Shown: positions 1-3,951 of the stretch, piece by piece
How positions within the stretch are numbered: the stretch's first letter is position 1
How the letters are laid out: every line of letters begins with the position of its first letter
Source: JAZDEU01 sp043808545
GTDB taxonomy: Bacteria; Patescibacteriota; Patescibacteriia; JAZDEU01
Assembly: GCA_043808545.1 (NCBI GenBank)
Contig: JAZDEU010000039.1
Span: 1 to 8,380 of the forward strand
DNA: 8,380 nucleotides
Reading direction: 5' to 3'
The notes under the pieces: model-generated
The model's database searches: none
What the model was told of the DNA's origin: nothing
Seen by the model: only the letters and a program-made list of their open reading frames with translations
Made by a program: the position numbers and the translations under genes

Positions 1-74
1 TTTCAATATAAATGTTTCAAAAGATTGATTTTAAACCTGCAACAAATCAAGCAACAAAGTTCAAAAATCCATAC

Positions 75-324
75 CTTCCCCTCCTTCCTGCACTTTACAT
101 CCAGCTATAATTTTAAAACGCTCCTCCTTTCCAAATTTTAAATTCAGCCGTGTAAAAGCTATGCATAAACCTCGCCTCCTCGCAAAAATATCGCGCAATC
201 AAAGTTGTTAGAATAAAAATTGTTAATGAGCGAACTCGCTCCGCTTTTTCTCCCTCCAAAAAAGAACTATCCTCGTAAAACCACCCTAATTTAAGCATAT
301 TTTTTAAAAAATGTCAAATTTTTT
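75..324. repeat. Direct repeat, left copy (A)
   Basis: Positions 173-324 match 1463-1614 with only two mismatches (275/1565 and 305/1595) and no gap, at a constant offset of 1,290 bp. A weaker match with small indels extends leftwards to about position 75 (pairing with about 1308). Copy A lacks the 56-bp element that sits inside copy B at 1401-1459. The copies are in the same orientation and bracket the two genes between them. On the minus strand an open frame of 61 codons (113-298) runs through copy A. Its counterpart in copy B stops after 44 codons. One of the two mismatches is synonymous in that frame (TAC/TAT) and the other lies outside it, so the frame could once have been coding. I do not call it a gene. 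Nothing recognisable was seen in 1-74. Confidence 0.9.
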
Positions 325-346
325 AATTCTAAACGCCACGCTGATA

Positions 347-375
347 TTGATAAGTGTATAAATTTCGTGTACAAT
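347..375 (+). promoter_or_regulatory. Sigma70-type promoter, almost leaderless
   Basis: TTGATA at 347-352 and TACAAT at 370-375 are separated by exactly 17 bp, a near-consensus housekeeping promoter. The expected transcription start, about 7 nt past the -10, is near 382, only a couple of bases before the ATG at 384. The mRNA would therefore be almost leaderless. This also argues against the upstream in-frame GTG at 354, which lies inside the promoter. Confidence 0.6.
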
Positions 376-383
376 GGGGATAT

Positions 384-626
384 ATGAATATCTTATTTAA
401 AAAAATTGAAATTCCAAAATTGACGAGAAAAATTATTTTTTATTTATTTTTATTCATAATAGGCATTTTATTTATTTATTACATAATTCCTTGTCTCTTA
501 TGGGGAGATATGGGAGTAAAATGTTTTTTTAGCTGGTTTTATTGGCTTAATAACAAATTAAGCATTTCACTAATAATTATTTTTATTGTGTACTATTTTA
601 TTGCTAAAAAGATAAGGCGGGATTAA
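384..626 (+). CDS. Small two-helix membrane protein, unknown function
   Basis: I do not recognise the family. The 80-residue product has a basic N-terminus (about residues 6-16, KKIEIPKLTRK), a long hydrophobic helix at about 17-40, a short loop rich in Trp, Phe and Cys (GDMGVKCFFSWFYWLNN), a second helix at about 59-74 and a basic tail ending KKIRRD. This predicts an inner-membrane protein with two spans and both ends in the cytoplasm. I chose ATG 384 over GTG 354 (10 residues longer) because the latter overlaps the promoter at 347-375. The stop codon lies inside the hairpin at 616-646. The gene is convergent with the secreted hydrolase at 675-1226 and both lie between direct repeats. A role as membrane partner or immunity protein for that hydrolase is a guess from position only. 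The codons are strongly AT-rich. Confidence 0.6.
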   Translation: MNILFKKIEIPKLTRKIIFYLFLFIIGILFIYYIIPCLLWGDMGVKCFFSWFYWLNNKLSISLIIIFIVYYFIAKKIRRD

Positions 627-646
627 AACACAGTTTTAATCCCGCC
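616..646. terminator. Shared hairpin terminator between convergent genes
   Basis: This is a perfect 14-bp stem (616-629 with 633-646) and a 3-nt loop. Read on the minus strand, the stem is followed by TTATCTTTTTAGC, a T-rich tail that fits a rho-independent terminator for the 675-1226 gene. In the plus direction the tail is A-rich, so termination of the 384-626 transcript would be weaker, although its stop codon (624-626) lies in the left arm. Confidence 0.75.
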
Positions 647-674
647 AAAATTCAGAAAAGCAAGCATATGACCG

Positions 675-1226
675 CTACTGACCTTGAACGCTGATGTATT
701 TTATATCATTATCCAAGGCGATATCATCCGGTAAAACATATGCGCCGCCATTATAATCAAGATCAAAGGAAACTCCCCATCTATAAGCATACCATACCAA
801 GCTACTGCAATAATGGTATTGAGGGTTTGGAAATTTCGAGAGTGGATACTTCCACCAATAAGGTACGCCCCATTCCTCTTTGGCTTTATTAATAGCTACC
901 TCTGTATGATAGGATGAGGCATTTTTTACGCGCAGAATGGTAACTCTTGTAAATGCGCCATTTTTAAACCAATTTGCCCAATCAGTGATTGAATAAATAT
1001 CTACTGCATAACCATCTCCTCGAATTTCGATGGTTGTATTTCGGTCAACCACAAGCGCGGCATGGGTATAATAAGTAATAGTAGCCTGACCTGCATTCGG
1101 ATTCCTTCCGAGTAAAATATCCCCAGGCTGAACCATGCTCAGATCAAGATTTGCAGCCATAGCAGGTGAAGTCAAAAATATCCCACAGCTTACCAAAACA
1201 AGTATTACAAATCCTATTCTTTTCAT
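675..1226 (-). CDS. Secreted permuted NlpC/P60-like hydrolase (YiiX/YycO, C92-type)
   Basis: The 183-residue protein has a clear signal peptide (residues 1-24, basic MKR start, hydrophobic core, AMA|A cleavage site), so it should be exported. The mature part has the order typical of permuted papain-like NlpC/P60 enzymes: PGDILL at 34-39, a His motif YYTHAALVV with H55, a possible acidic partner E67 in TIEIRG, then YHYCSSLVWYAY with the likely catalytic Cys C140, and a C-terminal LPDDIA. Known members of this superfamily cut or transfer amide or ester bonds in peptidoglycan peptides or lipids. The substrate here is unknown. AGGAAG at 1235-1240 lies 8 nt before the ATG, one of the few good Shine-Dalgarno sites in the window. 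The gene is convergent with a two-helix membrane protein and is bracketed by direct repeats, which suggests mobile cargo. Family assignment fairly sure, function open. Confidence 0.8.
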   Translation of the reverse strand: MKRIGFVILVLVSCGIFLTSPAMAANLDLSMVQPGDILLGRNPNAGQATITYYTHAALVVDRNTTIEIRGDGYAVDIYSITDWANWFKNGAFTRVTILRVKNASSYHTEVAINKAKEEWGVPYWWKYPLSKFPNPQYHYCSSLVWYAYRWGVSFDLDYNGGAYVLPDDIALDNDIKYISVQGQ

Positions 1227-1307
1227 AACTTTTTCTTCCTTTTTTATCGGTTAAAAATTACTTGAAATTAAAAAAACAGCATTAATAAATTTTTAAAAGG
1301 ATCCCGT

Positions 1308-1614
1308 CCTCCTTCCTTTTCCTGCGCTATTACACCCAGCTATAATTTTAAAAAACCACCCCCTTCCAAATTCTAAATTCAGCCAGCTGTAAAAGCTATT
1401 GGGTTAGACGCGCTGACTACAAACAGCACCCATACGAATAATAGGATTTGGTTTTAAAAACCCGCCTCCTCGCAAAAATATCGCGCAATCAAAGTTGTTA
1501 GAATAAAAATTGTTAATGAGCGAACTCGCTCCGCTTTTTCTCCCTCCAAAAAAGAACTATCCTCATAAAACCACCCTAATTTAAGCATATTTTTAAAAAA
1601 ATGTCAAATTTTTT
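1308..1614. repeat. Direct repeat, right copy (B), with inserted 56-bp element
   Basis: Positions 1463-1614 repeat 173-324 with two mismatches, and 1308-1400 match about 75-160 more loosely. Copy B differs from copy A mainly by an extra block at 1401-1459, between the shared AAAAGCTAT and CGCCTCCTCGC flanks. This copy begins the gene-free stretch 1227-1905, which otherwise holds the palindromic island (1619-1778), the second 56-bp element and a terminator. No coding region was found there. Confidence 0.9.
1401..1459. repeat. 56-bp dispersed element, copy 1 (inside repeat B)
   Basis: It starts GGTTAGACGCGC, has CATACGAATAA in the middle and ends GTTTTAAA. The same three blocks in the same order and similar spacing occur at 1782-1839. 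Copy A of the large direct repeat has no such block at the equivalent point, so this looks like an insertion into a formerly empty site. There is no coding capacity and no clear terminal inverted repeat. What moves it is unknown. Confidence 0.6.
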
Positions 1615-1618
1615 GGTT

Positions 1619-1778
1619 GTAACTTGCTCACTGGCTCTTGCAGATGCTAGCGTTCGCAACGCTAGCAAGCGTTGCGAACGCGGGATGCGAGAGTGATGTT
1701 CGCGGTCGCACCGCCTCTGCGCTTTGCTTAAGCGTTGCGACCGCTCGGCAATAACTGCTATTGATAGTGAGCAGTTAC
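1619..1778. repeat. GC-rich multi-hairpin palindromic island
   Basis: The outer arms at 1619-1632 and 1766-1778 are complementary apart from one bulged T. Inside are a perfect 14-bp stem with a 4-nt loop (1650-1663 / 1668-1681), a perfect 9-bp stem (1702-1710 / 1736-1744) and, nested in the latter, a 5-bp stem (1720-1724 / 1730-1734). The block AGCGTTGCGA occurs twice (1668-1677, 1731-1740). The island is strikingly GC-rich against AT-rich surroundings. It has no reading frame of note. It resembles a clustered REP/BIME-type or mini-transposon structure, but the family is not identified. Confidence 0.75.
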
Positions 1779-1781
1779 TTT

Positions 1782-1839
1782 TGGTTAGACGCGCCGCTAC
1801 CCCCGCAATACTGCATACGAATAAAATAATGTTTTAAAC
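1782..1839. repeat. 56-bp dispersed element, copy 2
   Basis: It shares GGTTAGACGCGC, CATACGAATAA and GTTTTAAA with the element at 1401-1459, with roughly three quarters of positions alike by eye and small indels. It lies directly after the palindromic island and before the terminator of the membrane gene pair, at a boundary between cargo modules. Confidence 0.55.
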
Positions 1840-1859
1840 GCGCTATTTTTTAGCCAAAC

Positions 1860-1885
1860 AAAAAAATTGATTTCTCAATTTTTTT
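1860..1885 (-). terminator. Terminator after the membrane gene pair
   Basis: Complementary 11-nt arms (1860-1870 and 1875-1885) enclose TTTC on the plus strand. Read on the minus strand this is A7-TTGA, a GAAA tetraloop, then TCAA-T7: a small stem capped by a GNRA loop and followed by a T run. It lies 20 bp past the stop at 1906-1908, where a terminator for the minus-strand genes is expected. The stem is mostly A-T, hence moderate confidence. Confidence 0.5.
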
Positions 1886-1905
1886 AACATATCGCATCTT
1901 GGTTT

Positions 1906-2365
1906 TCACCTTACTTCACTTCTCATATTGTTTTTATTGTCTAAAAAATAAAATATAAAACAAATAGCTATATAATATATGATAATTTGTAATAGAAGAC
2001 CTATGATTTGAGTCGCATTGGAAAAATAAATTTCACTAGGGATAATCCTATAAAGCAAGCTTACAATTTTTGAAGATATTATACTGGACGCTAAAAAAAT
2101 AAAAAAAACTTTTGTTAAGTCTAAAAAGTATTTTTTTTAAAAAAAATTCTTTCTTTAAAAAAATTGTAACAGCATAAGAAACAATGAATAAATTCAAAAC
2201 ACATAACAAATGCAAAGAAAAATTAAATTTTGCATGATTTTCAAAAGCAATATTCCTGCTAATAATTCCTGTTAAAAAAATAAATGGATATGCAATGAGT
2301 AAAGAAATAAAAATATAAAAAATTAGTAATTTTATTTTATCTTTCTTTATTTTTAAAAAAATCAT
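1906..2365 (-). CDS. Four-helix membrane protein, frame broken by +1 base in an A8 run
   Basis: The annotated-style frame from ATG 2363-2365 stops at 2048 (105 residues), but its last 25 or so residues are poor. One base out of frame, a convincing membrane-protein continuation runs to a TGA at 1906-1908. Removing one A from the minus-strand A8 run (plus-strand T8, 2131-2138) joins the two into a 152-residue protein, through EFFLKKYFLDLTK. Removing a T from the adjoining T8 run instead would create a stop, so the A run is the shift site. The predicted helices are at about 12-34, 50-70, 85-102 and 116-142. The start overlaps the upstream gene by 29 bp with no Shine-Dalgarno, so coupled translation is likely. 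The cause may be a homopolymer sequencing error, polymerase slippage on A8, or a real pseudogene. The family is not recognised. Confidence 0.6.
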
Positions 2366-2648
2366 AAGCTAAAACAATAAGATGCGCAAGAAGATAATAA
2401 TAAGATAATGATAAGAGCAATCCTATAATACCCCCAAAAATAGTGCTTAGTATAGAGGGGAATGTGACATAAATTATTTTTCCTATTAAAGAAATGATAA
2501 TGTCTACAGGCAATAAAATATACTTAAAATTTTCTGTTATAGGCGCATACCCATATTTATTAAAAAAAATGCTATTGAAAAAATGTATAAATGTAAAAAA
2601 TATTATAAAAAAACACGCTATTAAATTTTTAGTTGTTTTTTTTGTCAT
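2337..2648 (-). CDS. Small three-helix membrane protein, unknown function
   Basis: I do not recognise this 103-residue protein. It has a basic start (MTKKTTK), hydrophobic spans at about 9-28, 42-62 and 64-96 (the last Gly/Leu/Tyr-rich, FGGIIGLLLSLSYYYLLAHL) and a charged tail FFKNKER. It should be an inner-membrane protein. The stop lies 29 bp inside the following membrane gene, so the two are very probably translated together and may form one complex. The ATG is only 11 nt after the hairpin at 2660-2694, with no Shine-Dalgarno and no room for a promoter. Expression therefore seems to depend on read-through from the secreted-protein gene at 2707-3174. A membrane partner or immunity role for that protein is possible but is positional inference only. 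Confidence 0.6.
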   Translation of the reverse strand: MTKKTTKNLIACFFIIFFTFIHFFNSIFFNKYGYAPITENFKYILLPVDIIISLIGKIIYVTFPSILSTIFGGIIGLLLSLSYYYLLAHLIVLAYDFFKNKER

Positions 2649-2659
2649 AAAAAATATTT

Positions 2660-2694
2660 AGTTGGACGGCGATTGAATCAATCGCCGTCCAACT
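2660..2694 (-). terminator. Strong 17-bp hairpin between secreted and membrane genes
   Basis: Perfectly complementary arms at 2660-2676 and 2678-2694 are centred on one unpaired base (2677). On the minus strand the hairpin follows the 2707-3174 gene by 12 bp and is followed by AAATATTTTTT, so it can act as a rho-independent terminator or attenuator. The start codon of the next gene (2648) comes directly after the T run, so the structure could set the ratio between the two gene products. Confidence 0.75.
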
Positions 2695-2706
2695 TATGAA
2701 TTGCTT

Positions 2707-3174
2707 TTAATACATAAATAACGGCGTGGCGGAGATATAGCCGCCCATGTCGTGTTGATTGGCAAAGCGGATTCTGTATGTAATACTTTTTGACCCGCTA
2801 TATAATATGATATTGGTAAAAAGACCATAGTTCACATTCTGCTCAGTAAAAACATGCCAGTTGCGATCCCCATTGTAATCTTTCCATGCGACCTGCACGG
2901 CTCCGCTAGCTTGATGAAACCAATAAGGGTTTTTGCCGATCAAACTCAACTTCCATGTTCCAGCTTTCCACGGTTCAAAAACGACCTCAGAAATACATTT
3001 AAAATATTTGATCGGAAGAACATTGACCTCAGAAGTTTTATTTTCTGTAAGGTTTGGGTAACAATTCACTGTTTGATAATCACTAAACAGTGACGCATTA
3101 GAAACGCTTGCCACACTTACGCAAAAACATACAACGAGGGAAAAACAAATCGCAAGAATTAATTTCTTCTTCAT
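2707..3174 (-). CDS. Secreted beta-rich protein of unknown function
   Basis: This is a 155-residue protein with a signal peptide (residues 1-27: MKKK start, long hydrophobic core, SNA|S site), so it is exported. The mature domain of about 128 residues is rich in Trp, Tyr, Asn and Gly, has two cysteines (C38, C60) that could form a disulfide, and alternating polar/hydrophobic stretches (WKLSLIGK, GAVQVAWKDYNGDRNWHVF, SITYRIRFANQ) that suggest a small beta sandwich. No catalytic motif was seen and I cannot name a family. The ATG lacks a Shine-Dalgarno. It is followed by a strong hairpin and then by two overlapping membrane genes on the same strand, mirroring the secreted protein plus membrane protein pairing at 384-1226. 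It could be a secreted effector, a surface protein or a carbohydrate binder, with none favoured by the sequence. Confidence 0.65.
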   Translation of the reverse strand: MKKKLILAICFSLVVCFCVSVASVSNASLFSDYQTVNCYPNLTENKTSEVNVLPIKYFKCISEVVFEPWKAGTWKLSLIGKNPYWFHQASGAVQVAWKDYNGDRNWHVFTEQNVNYGLFTNIILYSGSKSITYRIRFANQHDMGGYISATPLFMY

Positions 3175-3291
3175 TAAATTTTACAAGGTTGTTCAAATAT
3201 AGACGATTATTGGATTAGAACCGAACAGCCCTTGGATAAACCCAGTCATCAAATATCCCATTCCTTCTATCATATCATCAGGATTTGATGA

Positions 3292-3393
3292 ACTCGCATC
3301 CCCATAAATGAAACTGAGCTAACTAAAAAAGAGGCTGACGACCTCGTTGCTTTGCAAATCAAAGCCAGCCATGAAAGGAAGGAGAAAAAATAG
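3292..3393 (+). pseudogene. Possible C-terminal gene remnant
   Basis: A plus-strand frame opens after a TGA at 3289-3291 and ends at TAG 3391-3393. From 3310 on it reads like a genuine charged C-terminus (ETELTKKEADDLVALQIK, then ASHERKEKK). There is no plausible start codon and no matching frame upstream, so it would be a left-over 3' end. Support comes from a strong plus-strand terminator 17 bp later (3411-3449) that has no other plus-strand gene to serve. It could also be chance. Confidence 0.25.
3325..3370 (-). ncRNA. Possible leader RNA / attenuator hairpin
   Basis: On the minus strand, the arms 3366-3370 / 3333-3337 (GGCTG...CAGCC) and the 6-bp stem 3360-3365 / 3349-3354 sit next to each other. 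They are followed by TC and then six Ts at 3330-3325. An alternative stem GAGG/CCTC (3345-3342 / 3334-3331) abuts the same T run. Together with the extended -10 at 3392-3400 this would give a transcript of about 60 nt, or an attenuated leader of the 2707-3174 gene. The stems are short, so this is a candidate only. Confidence 0.25.
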
Positions 3394-3400
3394 TATAGCA
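3392..3400 (-). promoter_or_regulatory. Extended -10 promoter candidate
   Basis: The minus strand reads TGCTATACT, an extended -10 (TGnTATAAT) with one mismatch. No good -35 is seen, which is usual for extended -10 promoters. It points towards the secreted-protein gene at 2707-3174 and lies just past the tsaE stop. Confidence 0.4.
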
Positions 3401-3406
3401 TTCTTA

Positions 3407-3907
3407 TTATGCGCCACAGTTTTTTTTACTACTGTGGCGCTTTTTTTTTATCTCAATCTTCCGCTCATTCTCTTTTCCCCCATACCCCAGTTCCACCCAA
3501 ATAGTATTCTTCGGCAATATTTTTTTAATCCTCTCTGGCCATTCTAGAATTGAAAATGTATCAGATTTTCCAAAATATTCTAAAGCGCCGATATCTTCTA
3601 TTTCACTGGTGTCAATTATTCTATATGCGTCAACATGACAGATATATTTCACATTTGATTTGTTTTTCCCACCCCTAATTTCTAATTTCAAATTTCTAAT
3701 TTTTAATTTATATACTTTCATCAAAACAAAAGTAGGACTATTAACATTTTTTTTATACCCCAGCCCCTCAATGATTCCTTTAGCAAAAACCGTTTTCCCA
3801 GCCCCCAAATCGCCATGCAAAGCTAAAATTTCGCCGCCCTTTAATTTCGCCGCTATTTTTTTCCCTATTTTTTTTGTCTCATTTTCTGACTTTGAAATAT
3901 ATTTCAT
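3407..3907 (-). CDS. tsaE: TsaE, tRNA t6A biosynthesis ATPase
   Basis: TsaE is the ATPase that works with TsaB and TsaD to put threonylcarbamoyl on A37 of ANN-decoding tRNAs, in the cytoplasm. Seen here: Walker A HGDLGAGKT (31-39), NSPTFVLM (56-63), HVDAYR (91-96) and LEWPER (121-126), all family hallmarks. At 166 residues it is somewhat longer than usual. The excess is an in-frame repetitive stretch at residues 67-85 (KLKIRNLKLEIRGG...) between SPTF...Y and the HVDAYR strand, plus a Lys-rich tail encoded by a hairpin (3411-3440) that ends KKNCGA. It lies 44 bp after tsaD, with a perfect palindrome in between. No Shine-Dalgarno precedes the ATG. tsaB is not in the window. Confidence 0.93.
   Translation of the reverse strand: MKYISKSENETKKIGKKIAAKLKGGEILALHGDLGAGKTVFAKGIIEGLGYKKNVNSPTFVLMKVYKLKIRNLKLEIRGGKNKSNVKYICHVDAYRIIDTSEIEDIGALEYFGKSDTFSILEWPERIKKILPKNTIWVELGYGGKENERKIEIKKKRHSSKKNCGA
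3411..3449 (+). terminator. Plus-strand rho-independent terminator overlapping tsaE 3' end
   Basis: A perfect 10-bp GC-rich stem (3411-3420 / 3431-3440) with a 10-nt loop is followed by nine Ts (3441-3449) on the plus strand. In the minus direction there is no T run after the stem. It therefore terminates plus-strand transcription running into tsaE, although no intact plus-strand gene is visible upstream. The hairpin is also the last coding part of tsaE. Confidence 0.75.
3653..3711. repeat. In-frame low-complexity repeat inside tsaE
   Basis: The plus strand between about 3677 and 3711 repeats the unit AATTTCTAATTT imperfectly. It is translated in tsaE as KLKIRNLKLEIRGGKNKSN (residues 67-85), a stretch absent from typical TsaE between the SPTF and H-x-D-x-YR motifs. 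The reading frame is kept. Confidence 0.55.
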
Positions 3908-3916
3908 AAATCAATA

Positions 3917-3944
3917 GTAGGGGCATATTGCAATATGCCCCTAC
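3917..3944. repeat. 28-nt perfect palindrome between tsaD and tsaE
   Basis: The two 14-nt arms (3917-3930, 3931-3944) are exactly complementary, with GGGGCATATTG as the core of each arm. The T run lies before, not after, the hairpin on the minus strand, so it is not a standard terminator of tsaD. It looks like a dispersed intergenic palindromic repeat. It would place a hairpin 10 nt upstream of the tsaE ATG. Confidence 0.8.
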
Positions 3945-3951
3945 AAAAAAA

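Noticed and set aside
113..298. Minus-strand frame of 61 codons in repeat A
   Set aside because: It lies wholly in the direct repeat, its counterpart in copy B is cut short, and the shared part resembles a translated intergenic repeat. No ribosome-binding site or domain was seen, so it is noted only under the repeat.
354..383. GTG start at 354 for the two-helix membrane protein
   Set aside because: It overlaps the promoter (347-375), and the added ten residues bring no recognisable feature.
1403..1790. Integron attC sites (GTTAGAC at 1403 and 1784 fits GTTRRRY)
   Set aside because: No matching RYYYAAC core that pairs with it was found upstream at a suitable distance, the paired arms of the island do not carry the core sites, and no integrase is present.
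3203..3320. Minus-strand frame ending in MIEGMGYLMTGFIQGLFGSN and a few more residues
   Set aside because: Only 26 codons from its ATG, with no clear ribosome-binding site. The opposite strand is also open over the same stretch, so coding is not supported. It may be a small peptide or a remnant.
3347..3547. Plus-strand frame over the terminator and tsaE 3' end
   Set aside because: It is a shadow of tsaE on the opposite strand, made hydrophobic by the T runs of the terminator.
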